This document shows positions 10,976 to 22,763 of a DNA stretch of 64,000 nucleotides, one piece after another; position 1 is the stretch's first letter; each line of letters opens with the position of its first letter. A program made the translations under genes and the position numbers. Source of the stretch: Vinca minor. Taxonomy: Eukaryota; Streptophyta; Magnoliopsida; Gentianales; Apocynaceae. The notes below the pieces were generated by a model, which ran no database searches, was not told where the DNA came from, and was given only the letters and a program-made list of their open reading frames with translations. The DNA lies in NCBI GenBank assembly GCA_026122235.1, contig JAOCZM010000055.1, forward strand, positions 1,178,001 to 1,242,000. Reading direction: 5' to 3'.

Positions 10976-11927
10976 TGTTGGCACCCGAAAAATCTCGACT
11001 TTCCGAGACCATTCAAGAAGCGAGCAGAACGACGTATTCGAGGTCCAATCGGGATGTCAATAGTAAGTGGCCAGAATGAAAGAACTATAGGTCAACCAAA
11101 ATCGGAAGGATGGAAGCGGTCTGGAAAGAGGAGCTCGAAGCGGCCAAAGCATACCTCCAGACGGGACAGACAAGCAAGACTCCTGGTCACCAGAGATTGG
11201 TTTTCATATCTCCTTTGATTTAGTTTTAGGTCTTATCCACTTTTAACCACCACGGTCTTCACGTAGAAAATTGAGATTCAGCCATGAGGGATTTTCGGCC
11301 TAAATAAACTACCAGTTGGCCCTAAAAAGGGAGAGGCGTGCAATTACTACTCAAGCAAGGCAAGTGTGACGAACCCAAGTTCTCCATCTCGGCCAAGGCA
11401 TGAGTAACATATCCACTCCACCACATCATTACCGACATGGATACAATGAAAGGAGGGAAGCCATTTTTCTCAAGCGGCTATAAATAGAAGATCAAAAGGC
11501 AGAATAAGGACATCATCATCAACAATTAAAATGCATTTTTATCTTCATTTATACGTTCTTTAATGCTTTCCTTACAAGTTATCACACTTACATTCATATA
11601 GATCAACTTAGACGTAGCCAACTTAGAATCTTCTAGGCTTTCTGCATGAGAATACTTATCCAAATGCACATACTTGACTAGAATCCAACCCTTAGACTAG
11701 GCTTCCTGTGTGAGAGAATTGTTCCAATAACATATATTTAGTTTTAAGGTAGTATTTTTTACTCCGGACAGGCTTCCTGCATGAGACAATTCTTGTAATA
11801 AAGCATATTTGACCGAGTCACCCATTTTCAAGTGTAAACCATATTATAAAAAATATTTCAAATTATTAATATAAGGTCGGGCCAACTAAACTTTTTAGCT
11901 CGATGTTCGGCCGGACATTTTGTAACA
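10976..11927 (+). repeat. candidate solo LTR (952 bp) with TATA box
   Basis: Starts TGTTGGCACC and ends TTTTGTAACA. The flanks ACAAC (10971-10975) and ACAAT (11928-11932) differ at one base, compatible with a 5-bp TSD. A TATA box, GGCTATAAATAGAAG, at about 11477-11491 fits an LTR promoter. Downstream, AGGCTTYCTGYRTGAGA occurs three times (near 11635, 11700 and 11770). No primer site or polypurine tract adjoins it, so LTR-LTR recombination is likely. Superfamily unknown, perhaps Ty3/gypsy. Confidence 0.55.
11482..11488 (+). promoter_or_regulatory. TATA box of the candidate LTR promoter
   Basis: TATAAAT in the middle of the candidate solo LTR, the expected U3 position. Inferred from sequence only. 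Confidence 0.45.
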
Positions 11928-12140
11928 ACAATTACACATGGGATGAATTATAATTTATGCTATTAACAAAAAAGAAATGTCTATCTTTTTCTTTTCTCAG
12001 TATATGTTAACAAAAAAAAAAACTATCTATATGCTCCAAACTGACAAGGTCCCAAGTAGCAAAAAGTGAGATATTTATGTAAAAAAATAATTGGATATCC
12101 AAAAAGTTAATAATGCGAAAGGTCTAATGTTACTGTCAAA

Positions 12141-12405
12141 TCGTTTAAATTGTCGCGAAACGGATTACTCGGCTTTGGGGTTTGTTTTTGAGGCAGCTAA
12201 GGCTCGCCTTTATTCCTTTGATTATGTTTATGTGATGTTTGTTAAGCGCTCAGGTAATTCTGTCGCTCATTGTTTAGCTCATATTGGACATGATTACGCT
12301 CCTATCTTGTGGGATAGTAACTACCCTCCATCTGTAATGGCTGCAATCTCTCATGATCGCCTTTTGATTCTTTAATATATTGCGCCCATTCGGGTTTCAA
12401 AAAAA
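12141..12405 (+). mobile_element. 5'-truncated LINE 3' end with RNase H domain and 15-bp TSD
   Basis: AATGTTACTGTCAAA occurs at 12126-12140 and 12406-12420 as a perfect 15-bp target duplication, and the insert ends in a short A-run. This is a target-primed LINE insertion cut 5'. The coding part (to the stop at 12373-12375) reads as the end of the RNase H-like domain of plant LINE-1 polyproteins: AKARLYSFDYVYVMFVKRSGNSVAHCLA, where RxGN..AH.LA is conserved, then a W-x-PP tail. The open frame that appears to start at 12091 is partly flanking DNA, so its first ~17 codons are not LINE. Confidence 0.88.
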
Positions 12406-12420
12406 AATGTTACTGTCAAA

Positions 12421-13075
12421 CAGAATGGTAACATCCAATCTAAATCAAATGAAAGTAGCTAGACCGTATTTATTTGTCCAGTTGGGAATCTGATAAATTA
12501 TCACCTTCAAATGGTCCTAAAACTTTTTACTAGCAATGGCAATTAACAAATCTAGTAAATTAATGTAAAGGCAGCCATGATTTTAAGATTGATCTTATGG
12601 GAATGTTTGACCATTCTTTTCTATATGCAATTTGGGAAATAAAGAAAGGGGCGATTGTGGAGGTGCTCCTATTGTTTGTCCACTTTAAATCAGACCTACA
12701 TCTTTTTAATAAAAAAGAAAATTGAAAAAAAATATTAACATCATATAAGCTTTGTTACTTTAACTCGGATATGAGAAATTAAATAAAAAAACATACATGT
12801 AACAATCTTTTTAGTAAAATTTTACCTTAGTTTTTCACATTCAGTAAAGCAGATTCGGAGCCAATAAAATATGTGTGATTGAATTATGTTTGGGTTTGAA
12901 ATTTTGGTCCTCACCCTCAAATCCACCCAAACCAAATTCTAAATGATTTAATAATATATTTTTATTTTTAAACTCAATTCAAAACTAATTTATCTGATTT
13001 AAGTATCAAGTCAGACCAAACCCAACCATATCCAATCCAATCAATCATATCTCGAAGGATATCTTCATATTCTTC
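12421..13075. other. AT-rich intergenic stretch, nothing recognised
   Basis: No family-like frame, terminal repeat or RNA gene seen. Confidence 0.5.
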
Positions 13076-13078
13076 ACC

Positions 13079-14637
13079 CACTACAACAAAAAATGTCTAT
13101 TGCGACGTTTTTTATATGTCGAAATAAGTCAAAAAAATGTCGATATAGATATATACCAACATTTTTTACAAATGTCGCATTTGCCTGTGTCGTTATGGTT
13201 TTTTACGACATTTGTTACAAGCGCCGATAACTATCTATTATGACGTTTGTTGCATCATTTTAAAGTGTTTCAAAAGGTATTTTTTCCGACATTTGTAAAT
13301 AATCGCAACAAGTCACATATTCCGACGTTTGTAAATAAGTAGTTATTTCGACATTTGTTAGGTTATTTTATTGTATATCAAAAGATTTTTTCCCGTCATT
13401 TTTAAAGAGTCGCAACAAGATATCTATTCCAACATTCGTAAATTTTGAAACTAGGCTGGTCGTGCCGAGTCGGATCCGGAGCCTATACAAGCCGAGCCGT
13501 CGAGTCTAGCCACCTTTGAATAATCATAGCCGGATCCGGAGTCTAGCCACCTTTGAATAATCGGAGTCACAGCCTAAGCATAGACAAACTGAGACGTCGA
13601 GTCTAGTCACCTTTCAATAATCGGAGCTGGAGTTGGAGCTGGAGAGCATAGACAAGCTGAGCCGTCGAGTCTAAATACCTCTGAATAATGTAGGATAAAA
13701 TTTTTCCACTACTCAAAGGTACAGTAATCGAACACATGACCTCCTGCATGTATTTCATGCAATCGACCGTTGAGCTAATTGATCATTTGTTATTTGTTTC
13801 TCCTCATATTATATTTATTATAATGTAATTTTGTGTATTGTGCATTTACTTATTTTAATTTCTTTTTGTGTTTTAATTTATTTTTATGAATCGGATTAAA
13901 ATTAATACACTATCATTAAATTTTTAATAATTAATGTCTTTAATTTTTCTTTAAAAATATATTTCAGAAACTTAATCTCAGTATTTTGTTTGTTTGAAAA
14001 TGTAACAAGATCTAACGACATAGTATATAAATGTCGCAATATGAGTCAAAAAATGTAACAATACGTAATATAAATGTCACTAACTAACATCAAATTGTCG
14101 GTAAGAATAAGAATTACTATAACTGTTGTTATGAAAAGTCGTATAAAATCCAAATATAACGACGTTTGATTGAAATGTCGCATGATTTACGATATTGTAT
14201 ATAAATGTCGCTATACGAGTTGCAAAAAGTAACAATTTATAACAACATTTAGTGTACACATCGCTAACTACCATCAAAATGTTGATTTTATCAACAAATA
14301 TTATAACCGACGCTACAAAATGTCGTATAAAATTCAAATATAGTGACGTTTATCTGAAAAATCACAAGATCTAACGACATATTATATAAATGTCGCTATA
14401 TGAGTCTTAAAAAGCAATAATTTATAACAACATTTACTGTAAATGTCGCTAACCAACATGAAAATATCGGTATGAACGACAATTATTATAACCGTCACTA
14501 TGAAATGTCGTATAAAATCTAAATATAGTGACGTTTGCAAAAAAATGTTGCTTTAACTTACTATTTTTAGTTTTAAGCGACGTTTAAAAAAAAAGGTTGG
14601 TAGAAAAACATCGCAAAAAATATATTTTGTTGTAGTG
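13079..14637 (+). mobile_element. complete non-autonomous CACTA-like element, TSD ACC
   Basis: Begins CACTACAACAAAAAA and ends TTTTGTTGTAGTG. ACC at 13076-13078 and 14638-14640 is the 3-bp TSD expected of CACTA (En/Spm) elements. Subterminal regions are dense in words such as CGACATTTGT and TGTCGCAAT. About 180-bp direct repeats occur near 13990, 14165 and 14345. A SINE-like module, antisense here, lies at about 13440-13800. No transposase; it would be moved in trans. It is the inverted-orientation relative of 1-1166. Confidence 0.92.
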
Positions 14638-14640
14638 ACC

Positions 14641-15759
14641 TATCCTAGCTATATCTATAGGTGGAAGATTCATGTGGCACATAAAGAAATGCGATAAAGG
14701 AAATGGAATTGATTGGCAAATAAACAGCCATTCCTCTTCTCCAATCATAGAAAGCTGCCTTTCCAATTATGCATTTGTCTAATTATTATGTTCCTCGCCC
14801 TAAACATTTTCTTTTTCTCTTTTTTATTTTCTTTGAAAGAACTTTTTAAAATAAAATGAAAAATACCCTGGAAAAAAAAAAGAGCATACGACAGACTGAC
14901 AAAGCTTGTGGTTTGGAAAAGAGCAAAGGGATAGTGATAGAGACAAACACAGGTGAGGCTTTTTGGCTAACACGCGCGGTGGGCCCAATTCCCAGTTTTT
15001 GTCTGAGGGTCACTCCTGCATTGTCACCTTCTCTATTAAATTGTTGCCCCTTCCTGCTCCCTCCAATATTCTATTATATTATTCTATGCAAAATTATCTT
15101 TGACTCATTCGTTTGCGTTTAGGATCGATTTTTTTTATTTATTTAAAAAACAATTTCTTAATAAATTACAGAGAAAATTGTCCCAGTCATCCCCAAACTA
15201 TTGCACTTTAGCTTTGATAATCCTACTTTGTTTTCTTTGGCATAAAGAATCCTCAAACTATTTACGGATAGCTTGTAGAGTTTTTTCAGTCAAAGTTGAA
15301 TGGAATTTGTCATTTTGGACCATGTACCTTGCACATGCCCAAATACCCAAGGTTATTAAACTATCTTCTTCCTTATCACACTCAACACTTCTCACCAAAT
15401 TAAACTTTCTTCTTCAAGTTAAGATTCAAATTAAACATTTTCAGAACCTTATCCACAATATCCATAATTATAGGTTATTAAGGCTTTATCCAAGTGATTT
15501 TCTTGAATTAGATTTTGTTCGATTTCATTTGAATTTTTCATTTCCTTCTCAAAAGCGTGTTCTTCCTCATAACACCCACAACTTCCCACCACTTAAGCCC
15601 CACCACCACTTCCACCACATCTCTTCTTCTATGATATTCTTTCTTTTGAAGCACGCTCTATCAAAGTGGGTTTGTGAAAAACACCTATTGCAAAAAAATA
15701 AAAAAAATAAAAGGGTTTTTGATAGCATACTAGTTTTATTTGATTTTTGTTTTTTTAAA
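14641..15759. other. non-coding stretch with one misleading long frame
   Basis: The plus-strand frame 15100-15789 (229 codons) is rich in Phe, Leu, His and Lys, has no domain character, and runs into the LTR remnant. Its start resembles the 'CCCCAAACTATTGCACTTTAG' type of repeat also seen near 49400-49500, so I treat it as repeat DNA. Confidence 0.5.
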
Positions 15760-16004
15760 TGTGAATTGGTAGTTTTAATGTTTGTGTGAGAATGTTCTTA
15801 ATGATAGGATACATACACTCACACCGACATTGATGGAAATGGTAAGATAGCTCTTTGTGTACATCAAATGTATGATCGATCATACACACAAGGAAGTTAC
15901 ACTTTGCAAGACTTCATAACACAAGCATAAAGTCAATGAGGACCTTCTAATTCACCCTCTCCCTCCCCCCTCTCAGGTTCAATACCCTCAAAGTGGTCTT
16001 TTAA
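15760..16004 (+). repeat. internally deleted LTR of a copia family
   Basis: Collinear with both ends of the 1.98-kb solo LTR at 49997-51974: the segment TTTGTGTGAGNATGTTCTTAATGATAG is followed by the Ct-rich tract and CAATACCCTCAAAG. About 1.7 kb of the middle and the first ~60 bases are missing. It is followed directly by a primer site. Confidence 0.75.
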
Positions 16005-16017
16005 TTGGTATCAGAGG
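16005..16017 (+). promoter_or_regulatory. primer binding site, tRNA-Met type
   Basis: TTGGTATCAGAGG follows the LTR remnant. It fixes the element on the plus strand and explains the gag start at 16058. Confidence 0.85.
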
Positions 16018-16057
16018 CTAGTCACATTTTTATTGGACTTACATCCTAGGAGGATCC

Positions 16058-18335
16058 ATGGCGAATAGATTTTCTAACTTAGATGACCAATCCTCATCTA
16101 GACCATCTTTATTTGATGGCTCCAACTTTGATAGTTGCCAATGTGCATTTAAATTGATTTGTTCTTCTAATGAAATTTCCTTGTTGAGAATTATAGAAGA
16201 AGGTCCTTTTATTTCTTCAATCTACATACAAGGTGTCATGATGCAAAAGTCTAGAAGAGACTATAATGAAGAAGACTTGAAGAAGATGACTTCCAACTTC
16301 AAGGCCATGAATGTACTTTGTTATTCACTAAATCAAGAATCTCTCAACAAAGTACATGAATGTGAAAATGCTCATTCTATGTGGATTATGCTTGAAGCAT
16401 CATATCAAGGAGAAGTTGAAGAAGAGCCAAATGTGAAACTTTTAGAATTGGGGACTCAATCTTGTGAAGGCATTGAAGAAATCTCAATCACACACAAAGC
16501 TAATCTTCATCAAAGAGTGTGATTTAGGAGAAATCAAAATTCAATCTTCAATGAGTTGAAAGGACATACAACTTGAACTTTCACAAGATGAGGAAGAAGA
16601 AATAGCACTTGGATTCCTCAAAACTTTATGGCAACCACATTCAAGGAACCAAGACGCTCAACTACTAGTGATGATCAAGACATCAATGCTAATCCCAAAC
16701 ATTCATCACTTGGTAAGGTAACAAAGGTATCAACTTCACTATCTCATGGTACTTTAATTAATGATACTAATTGTTTGAGAAGTAAGTTGGATGCATATAC
16801 TTATGCTCTTGTTGCACCATTTCCTTTTGATGCTTTTTACATTTAGATAACTTAATGCAAGATCTTCATTTGCTTTATATTTCTCTTGCTAAGGTATCTA
16901 AAATGTTGACCCATGCACACAACTATGCCACTTGAGAAATGAAATTAACAATTAAGGAACTTTATAAAAGGTACCTAGAAAATCTCAAGTTCCCATAGCA
17001 CTTGGATTCCTCAAAACTTTATGGCAACCACATTCAAGGAACCAAGATGCTCAACTACGATTGATGATCAAGACATCAATGCTAATCCCAAACATTCATC
17101 ACTTGGTAAGGTAACAAAGGTATCAACTTCACTATCTCATGGTACTTTAATTAATGATATTAATTGTTTGAGAAGTAAGTTGGATGCATATACTTATGCT
17201 CTTGTTGCACCATTTCCTTTTGATGAACTTTTTACATTTAGATAACTTAATGCAAGATCTTCATTTGCTTTATATTTCTCTTGCTAAGGTATCTAAAATG
17301 TTTACCCATGCACACAACTATGCCACTTGAGAAATGAAATTAACAATGAAGGACCTTTACAAAAGGTACCTAGAAAATCTCAAATTTCCCTTGTAGGTTC
17401 AAAAAGATCTAAGCTTCACAATGAAGAGTTGAACCCAAGGAATGGCACAAATAGGCTAAGACTCCAAGAAAAGAGTCATGTGAAAATGTCAACAAAGATG
17501 TATGAATTCATCAAGCAACATAAACTCATCCATCCAAGATGACTCTACAAAAGACTACTCAAGGTGTCTCATTGGACTAATTGATTAAGAAGATCAACTT
17601 GTAATACAAAGTCCAAAATCCTTGAGTAATTAGGTAAAAAGCTTAAATTCAACTCTAGATAGTGTTCACGATGAAGATCCCTATGTGCTATTAAATGATT
17701 TATATGATGAGTTGAGAAAGATGGCTAAGAAGAATAAAACTTCATGTGAGAAACTTGATTGCTCATTAATTGAAAGACCTGTTTTGAAAGTAGAGTACAA
17801 TGAACTTCTTGCCTCTTACACTAAGCTAAATATTGAACAGGAGAATGCGCTTTTATCTCAAAATGCTTTATCTCTTGAAAACCAAGAATTGCTTGACAAC
17901 ATGCTTATTGCTAAATCTAAACTTTTTAAGCATGATTAGGCACAAATTTGATATATTAATGCTTATGTTGATAAGTGTACATGTGCTAGAGATATCCATG
18001 GTAATGTGCTTGTTGCTCCATATGATCTTGTTGATATTAATTGTCTAGAGCACAAGTACACACAAAAGTATGCACACTTTACTTCTTTTACCACTATGCT
18101 AAATGCTATATGCTCTTATTATGATATATGTGGTCATCATGCTACCCGTTGTATTAATAAGAAGAAGATTGAAAGAGGTGCTAAATCAATTTGGGTTGAA
18201 ATGAACCCCAAAACTAACCCCCAAAGACCCATAAAGAAATGGGTACCAAAATTGCATTATATTGTAGGAAACAGGGGCAAACCGGCCGACCAGACAAGAC
18301 AACAGCCGACCACAACAATGATAAAAAATGTGTAA
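16058..18335 (+). pseudogene. copia Gag (UBN2-type), pol absent
   Basis: The frame opens 41 bp after the primer site (MANRFSNLDDQ...) with SLFDGSNFDSCQCAFKLIC and KAMNVLCYSL...AHSMW, the UBN2 Gag core of SIRE-like copia elements. After about 16500 the frame is broken. A 393-bp direct duplication occupies 16602-17389. The coiled-coil-like C-terminal region continues at 17685-17939, and a degenerate zinc knuckle (YYDICGHHATRC, first Cys displaced) with KKKIERGAKSIWV and KKWVPK follows in 18006-18335. Homology stops just after KKWVPK at about 18250. No protease, integrase or RT follows. The minus-strand gag at 33073-34245 is the same family and stops at the same point. Confidence 0.88.
16602..17389 (+). 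repeat. 393-bp tandem direct duplication inside gag
   Basis: Unit 1 is 16602-16994 and unit 2 is 16995 to about 17389. Both begin ATAGCACTTGGATTCCTCAA and end in AGAAAATCTCAARTTYCCC. They differ at only a few positions, so the duplication is young relative to the gag decay. The duplicated 72- and 74-codon frames (16628-16846, 17021-17245) belong to the two units. Confidence 0.93.
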
Positions 18336-18339
18336 AAAT

Positions 18340-19578
18340 ATATATACGGTTGTGTTTAGTTTAACTTTAATTTAGTTTGAAACTCAAACTGAAATTTAAA
18401 CTATCTTTATATTGAGTTTGAAAATGAAATATAAACTTTAAATCATCTATAATTTTGCTTGAATTTAATATTAGTTTGAGAATGAGGCAAATTTTTTAAG
18501 TGAAAGTGCATTTGGTTACGCATAAGTGAAATTCAATTTTTTTGAACCGTTCGTAGAAAACAATTCTCACTAAATTACTTTTAACTTCCATCTGCAATTA
18601 CAAATCTCGACTCAAACACTTCTGTGTTAGTTTATTAATTTGTTAGACTAGTGGTGAGGATTAACCCTAAAATGGTCTAATTTGAAAGTTATTTCATTTG
18701 TATTTTTAAGATATTTTGATCCAATAAACATATTTTGAAAAATATTTCCATCACTTTTTCCCATTATAGGTGTTGATCAATTGTGTTGAAATGTAAATCG
18801 TTTTAAAATTTCAGTTTTAATTTGATACAGAGAAGGTTTTCTAAGATTTATATTCCTTTAGCTTTAATTTGAATATGTCACGCCCGTATTCTGTTGCTGA
18901 CTTGTCAGTATCATATTTACCAATAAAATACTGAACTCGTACTAAATAAAATAACTTCTAAAGGTTCTCAATTAACAAACTTAGTTCATCTCTTATATCA
19001 TTATTAGAAAAGAAACTACACTTGTCCTCAAATAACTTATTACATACTAAGAACGAAATAAAAGTCTAATGTAATTACTACAAGTTCGATCTTAGCTATT
19101 ACGTCATATAACTTTAAGGTTCAAATACCATTGGGATGAAACATCGTTTGACAAAAAATCGGTTTTCCCAATTCCCAAAACGTTTTCGTACATTAAAATG
19201 ACTTCAACTTAAAAATCAGAAAATACATTTTAAAGAGGATTGGAAAGGTTTTAAAAGTATGAGATGTTTTTAAAATGATTTGGAAAACTTTGCAAAAGTT
19301 ACCAAATTTCCCCTCGGGGGCGATTGGTCCAGATGAAGCATCGTCGACACCTTTCGTCCGCCCATACAGACAAAGTTACGGACGAAGTACTTCATACGCA
19401 GAAATTGAGAACTCCAGTATCTTTGCGGACAAAAGCCGCTGGCGAAGCATATCGTCCACAAGATTACAGAAAGTCCCAGTATCTCCGCAGACGAAGGCTA
19501 AGACGAAGCTTCATCCGCGTAATTCGGAAATGCCATTTTTCAAAACAATTTCTCAAAGGAAAACTCAATTTCTGCAAG
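18340..19578. other. non-coding; possible left part of an LTR-like repeat interrupted by the MULE
   Basis: A block starting TGTCACGCCCG at 18876 resembles LTR starts of some plant gypsy elements and seems to continue at 23001 on the other side of the MULE. I could not find a matching terminal CA end. The open frames at 19275-19647 have no domain character and cross the MULE border. Confidence 0.3.
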
Positions 19579-19587
19579 CAAAATATC

Positions 19588-19814
19588 GGCAAAAATGCCC
19601 TTTTGGTCCTAAAAGATGTTTCTAAGAATCTTTTTAGTCCCGAATGATTTTTTTTTCCTTTAAAATCCTGAATGTATTTACGCGCTGTCATTTAAGTCCT
19701 TCCGTCCATTTTTTGTTATTTTTCTGTTAATTGTGAAAACCCGTGAATTGAACCCTTTTTACTCAGGGGCACTAATGTCTTTTCTTAATTCCCTCAGTTA
19801 AAAAGCGAGCTAAC
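19588..19814 (+). repeat. left terminal inverted repeat of the MULE
   Basis: Inverted match to 22764-22991, for example CTCAGGGGCACTAATGTCTT in both. Probable promoter of the GRF gene. Confidence 0.95.
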
Positions 19815-19904
19815 TCCATATATTGGGATCAAATTCATCATTCACTTGTTCCATCTTCTTCTCCCAACTGAAATTAGGGTTATTCTTCCCATTTGGGTTC
19901 CTAA

Positions 19905-20252
19905 ATGTCGTCATCTTCCCAATCGAATGGGTTAATTCGGTGCTTCTGTGGTGATAATCCTGTTATCAAAATGTCCAAGACTTCCACAAACCCTGGAAGA
20001 CTCTTTTGGGGGTGCAAGAACTTTGAGGTGAGCATCAATTGAGTTGGGTTAATTATTAGTAGTGAGATGAGCAACAAACCGAACTTTAATTTTTTGTTTT
20101 TTTTGCAGCAAAGAAATCATTGTGATTATTTTAGATGGTTAGACATGCCTCCATGTGGAAAATACAGTAAAATGAAGAGGAAACTATGCATTTCCAAGTC
20201 CACTATTGCCCAATACGATTGTAGGGAACTTTTTTTTGGGCTGCATTGGTGA
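19905..20252 (+). CDS. GRF-type zinc finger protein carried by the MULE (two exons)
   Basis: Exon 1 is 19905-20027 and exon 2 is 20109-20252. The 81-bp intron has GTGAGC at its 5' end and TTTTTTGCAG at its 3' end, and the exons join in phase to give 88 residues. The product carries a GRF zinc finger: Cys13 and Cys15 (RCFCG), a K-T-S-x-N-P-G-R-L-F-W-G-C block ending at Cys37, and Cys46 in HCDYFRW. GRF fingers bind single-stranded nucleic acid in proteins such as APE2, TOP3A and NEIL3. In plants, short GRF proteins are common and many are transposon-borne. A basic tail follows (KMKRKLCISKS). No stop or frameshift is seen. The gene faces the transposase gene with about 350 bp between the stops, the position of mudrB in MuDR, suggesting an accessory role. 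That role is inference. Confidence 0.85.
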
Positions 20253-20602
20253 TTTCTTGGTTGATTACTTTAATTGTAATTCTGTCGAAATAATGATGGT
20301 GAATTTATTGTGTTTTTAGTTGTGAGGTTAGGTGTTGTACCTGTTGTAGTAAGTCAAGTAATGTAGCAGTAACTTTTGTAAGTTTGTGGATTTGAATAAC
20401 ACTAAGTACCTATTGCAAATAAATTCATCTTCAAATCTGAGACTAAATCAGCTTATATTGGCCAACTATACAAAATATATCCAGATTACAGTACGAAAGC
20501 AATTACAGCCTGGAAGGTGGCTAGAATTCTGGAACTACAATATATTTACCAAAAAAGCCTTTAAGGCTACCACAAAAAAGAGTTAAACCATTCAGCTAGT
20601 TC

Positions 20603-22603
20603 CTAAAACATATTAAAGGGAGGCATAGAAGGATCAAATGTGTCTGCAAAATTAGCATCATCAGGATCTTCCTGAAATTCAAAAGGCATTTCATCATCAG
20701 CTTCATCAACCAGGTTTGTTGGGCAAGACCTTTTGTTATGCCCCATTTGCTTACACTTGCTACACTTATTTAAAGCTTTTGGGAATGAAATTGACCCCTC
20801 ACCATCTTCTGCACCAGCTAGTGGGCACTTGCGAATGTTATGACCGGTCTGCTTGCATTTCCCACATTTACCAACCCAGAGACACTTTCTGGACAACCTT
20901 TGCTGGCCATCAATAGTCTTTGTAGGCAATTCCTTTTTCTTCTTTGTACCCTTCTCTCCCTCCTCTAGCCTTCTCTTCAATTGAGGGCGGCCTGTTTGCC
21001 TAATTTTCTTGGGTGGTAGGACAGGCTCTCTGGTAGACTTCGGCCAATTGTTTGGCCCATTTGCAGGCTGCAATATAGGCTGGTATGCCAATCTGTACGA
21101 CTCTATGGAATAACATTGATCCACAAACTGTGTAAGTTCACTTCCTTCCATAGATAGGGCAGCAACAACATGGCAACATGGAATGTCTGATAGCTCCCAT
21201 GCCCTGTAGGAGCAACTTCTTAAGCCAGTATCCACTACAAACTGGTCAATTGTAACACCATGCCTTACCTGAAAAAAATAGTTATATTAGAAACTATTTA
21301 ACATGACCATTTATGTAATGGAAAAATAGTATAATTCATACCTGAAATTGGTTCCCACCAACATAAGATGCAAAGCAGTAACTTGATTCATGTTTATGCT
21401 TTTCTAGGATTTTCATGATCCTAGGACATACTACTCCATTGTAATTTGCTGCCCAGTTCCTCCTAGATTGCATTGTTAGCATCAAATACACCCTAATGCT
21501 CTCAAGCATGCCTAACACAGGTTTGGTTCTTGCACCCAATAAATGCCTATTAAATGTTTCACAATGATTGTTGAGTAGATGATCACACTTAGATCCAATC
21601 TGAAAATGTCATACTCTGGGGCTGTAAAGTCTATGATTTCCTCTTCATTCCCAGCCTCAGCAGTAGCACCCTCCAGCAGTGGAATATTGACCTCTTCCTG
21701 AGACTCCAAATACTTTACAAAAGCAAACTCAATTCCCCCATCTACATGCTTATAGAACATTTCAACATACCTTGAAGTCTCAGCATATGTAGCCATTGCT
21801 ATGACATCATCATCACAAGACAGGAATTTCCAACCACCTTCATCAAATAGGTCTGAAACCCTCCAAAAAAAAAGCCTATGTATGTCCTATACTCTAACAG
21901 ATATGTCATTTTATCTAAAACAACCATTGACATAGTGTCTTTAAGACAATGTTCAAAATAAGTTACAGTACCTCCTTCATAACTTCTTAGTCCATCTACT
22001 TCTAAAATGGTCCCACCATGATTTACCTTTATTGTAACCTGACCATCACCATCGTCTACAGAAATGGACAAACATGTATGTTATTTTCTTGGCAGTCAGT
22101 AAACTTTATTAAAGCAGAGGGGACCATTTTGTGGATTGGGGGGGGGGGGGAACAGGGGGGCCAATTCATTGAGAATTTAGTAGGGGGACCAGCTCATATA
22201 CAATTATTAAACCACAGACTCATAATATAGCCAAAAAATACAGCTTTCTAACAAAAGGGACAAAATCTACTCACTTTCCAAAAAATGCAGAGTCAAAAAT
22301 ACTTACACAAAACCCTAATTTAAATGCATATTTCAAGATTTACACGGCAAAAACGCATAAAATTACAGACAATACCAGCTTTAAAAAAAGACAGGACAAA
22401 AACTACTCACTTTCCAAAAAAGGCTTCCCTCAGAATAATAAAAAATAATTAACTTACACTGAACCCTAATTATACATGCATATTTCAAGTTTTATTCCTA
22501 GATAAACACAAAAGTCATAAATTAATTTACGAGTTTAAACGGCAAACTCACCATACTCCGCTGGTTTATCTCCAGGTCTCCAGATGGTCATGTCGAGGCT
22601 CAT
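20603..22603 (-). pseudogene. MURA-like MULE transposase, catalytic core deleted
   Basis: The start at 22603 (MSLDMTIWRPGDKP) is spliced near 22552 to an exon starting at about 22057. That exon carries the usual N-terminal motif of plant MULE transposases (IKVNHGGTI...YEGGTVTYFEHC). A frame change in a run of nine T (minus strand, 21865-21873) separates this from the segment with YAETSRYVEMFYKH. After an acidic linker (about 21600) the protein jumps to CDHLLNNHCETFNRHLLGAR, which normally follows the DDE domain, so the MULE DDE core is missing. An intron (about 21339-21270) follows. The last exon has the SWIM finger C-x-C...C-x-H (SCSYRAWELSDIPCCHVVAA) and two CCHC knuckles (CGKCKQTGHNIRKC, CSKCKQMGHNKRSC). 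The ending is acidic. Not catalytically competent; a truncated DNA-binding product is possible. Confidence 0.9.
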
Positions 22604-22763
22604 AATGCCAATATGGGGGACAATTTTGCTTTGACAACTCAAGGAAATCGATCACTTACAAAATTTTCAGTGGAATACGGGTTGATTTTTAGCGCAATTA
22701 GATAGATTTTTGGATAACCTAATTTTACTGCAAAGTGAAAGATGGAATGAAAGACCAAAGGGG

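Noticed and set aside
15100..15789. 229-codon plus-strand open frame
   Set aside because: Low-complexity composition, no domain, and it overlaps repeat-like DNA and the start of an LTR remnant.
19275..19647. Overlapping 116- and 107-codon frames
   Set aside because: They cross the MULE border and TSD, so they cannot be one ancestral gene; no domain is seen.
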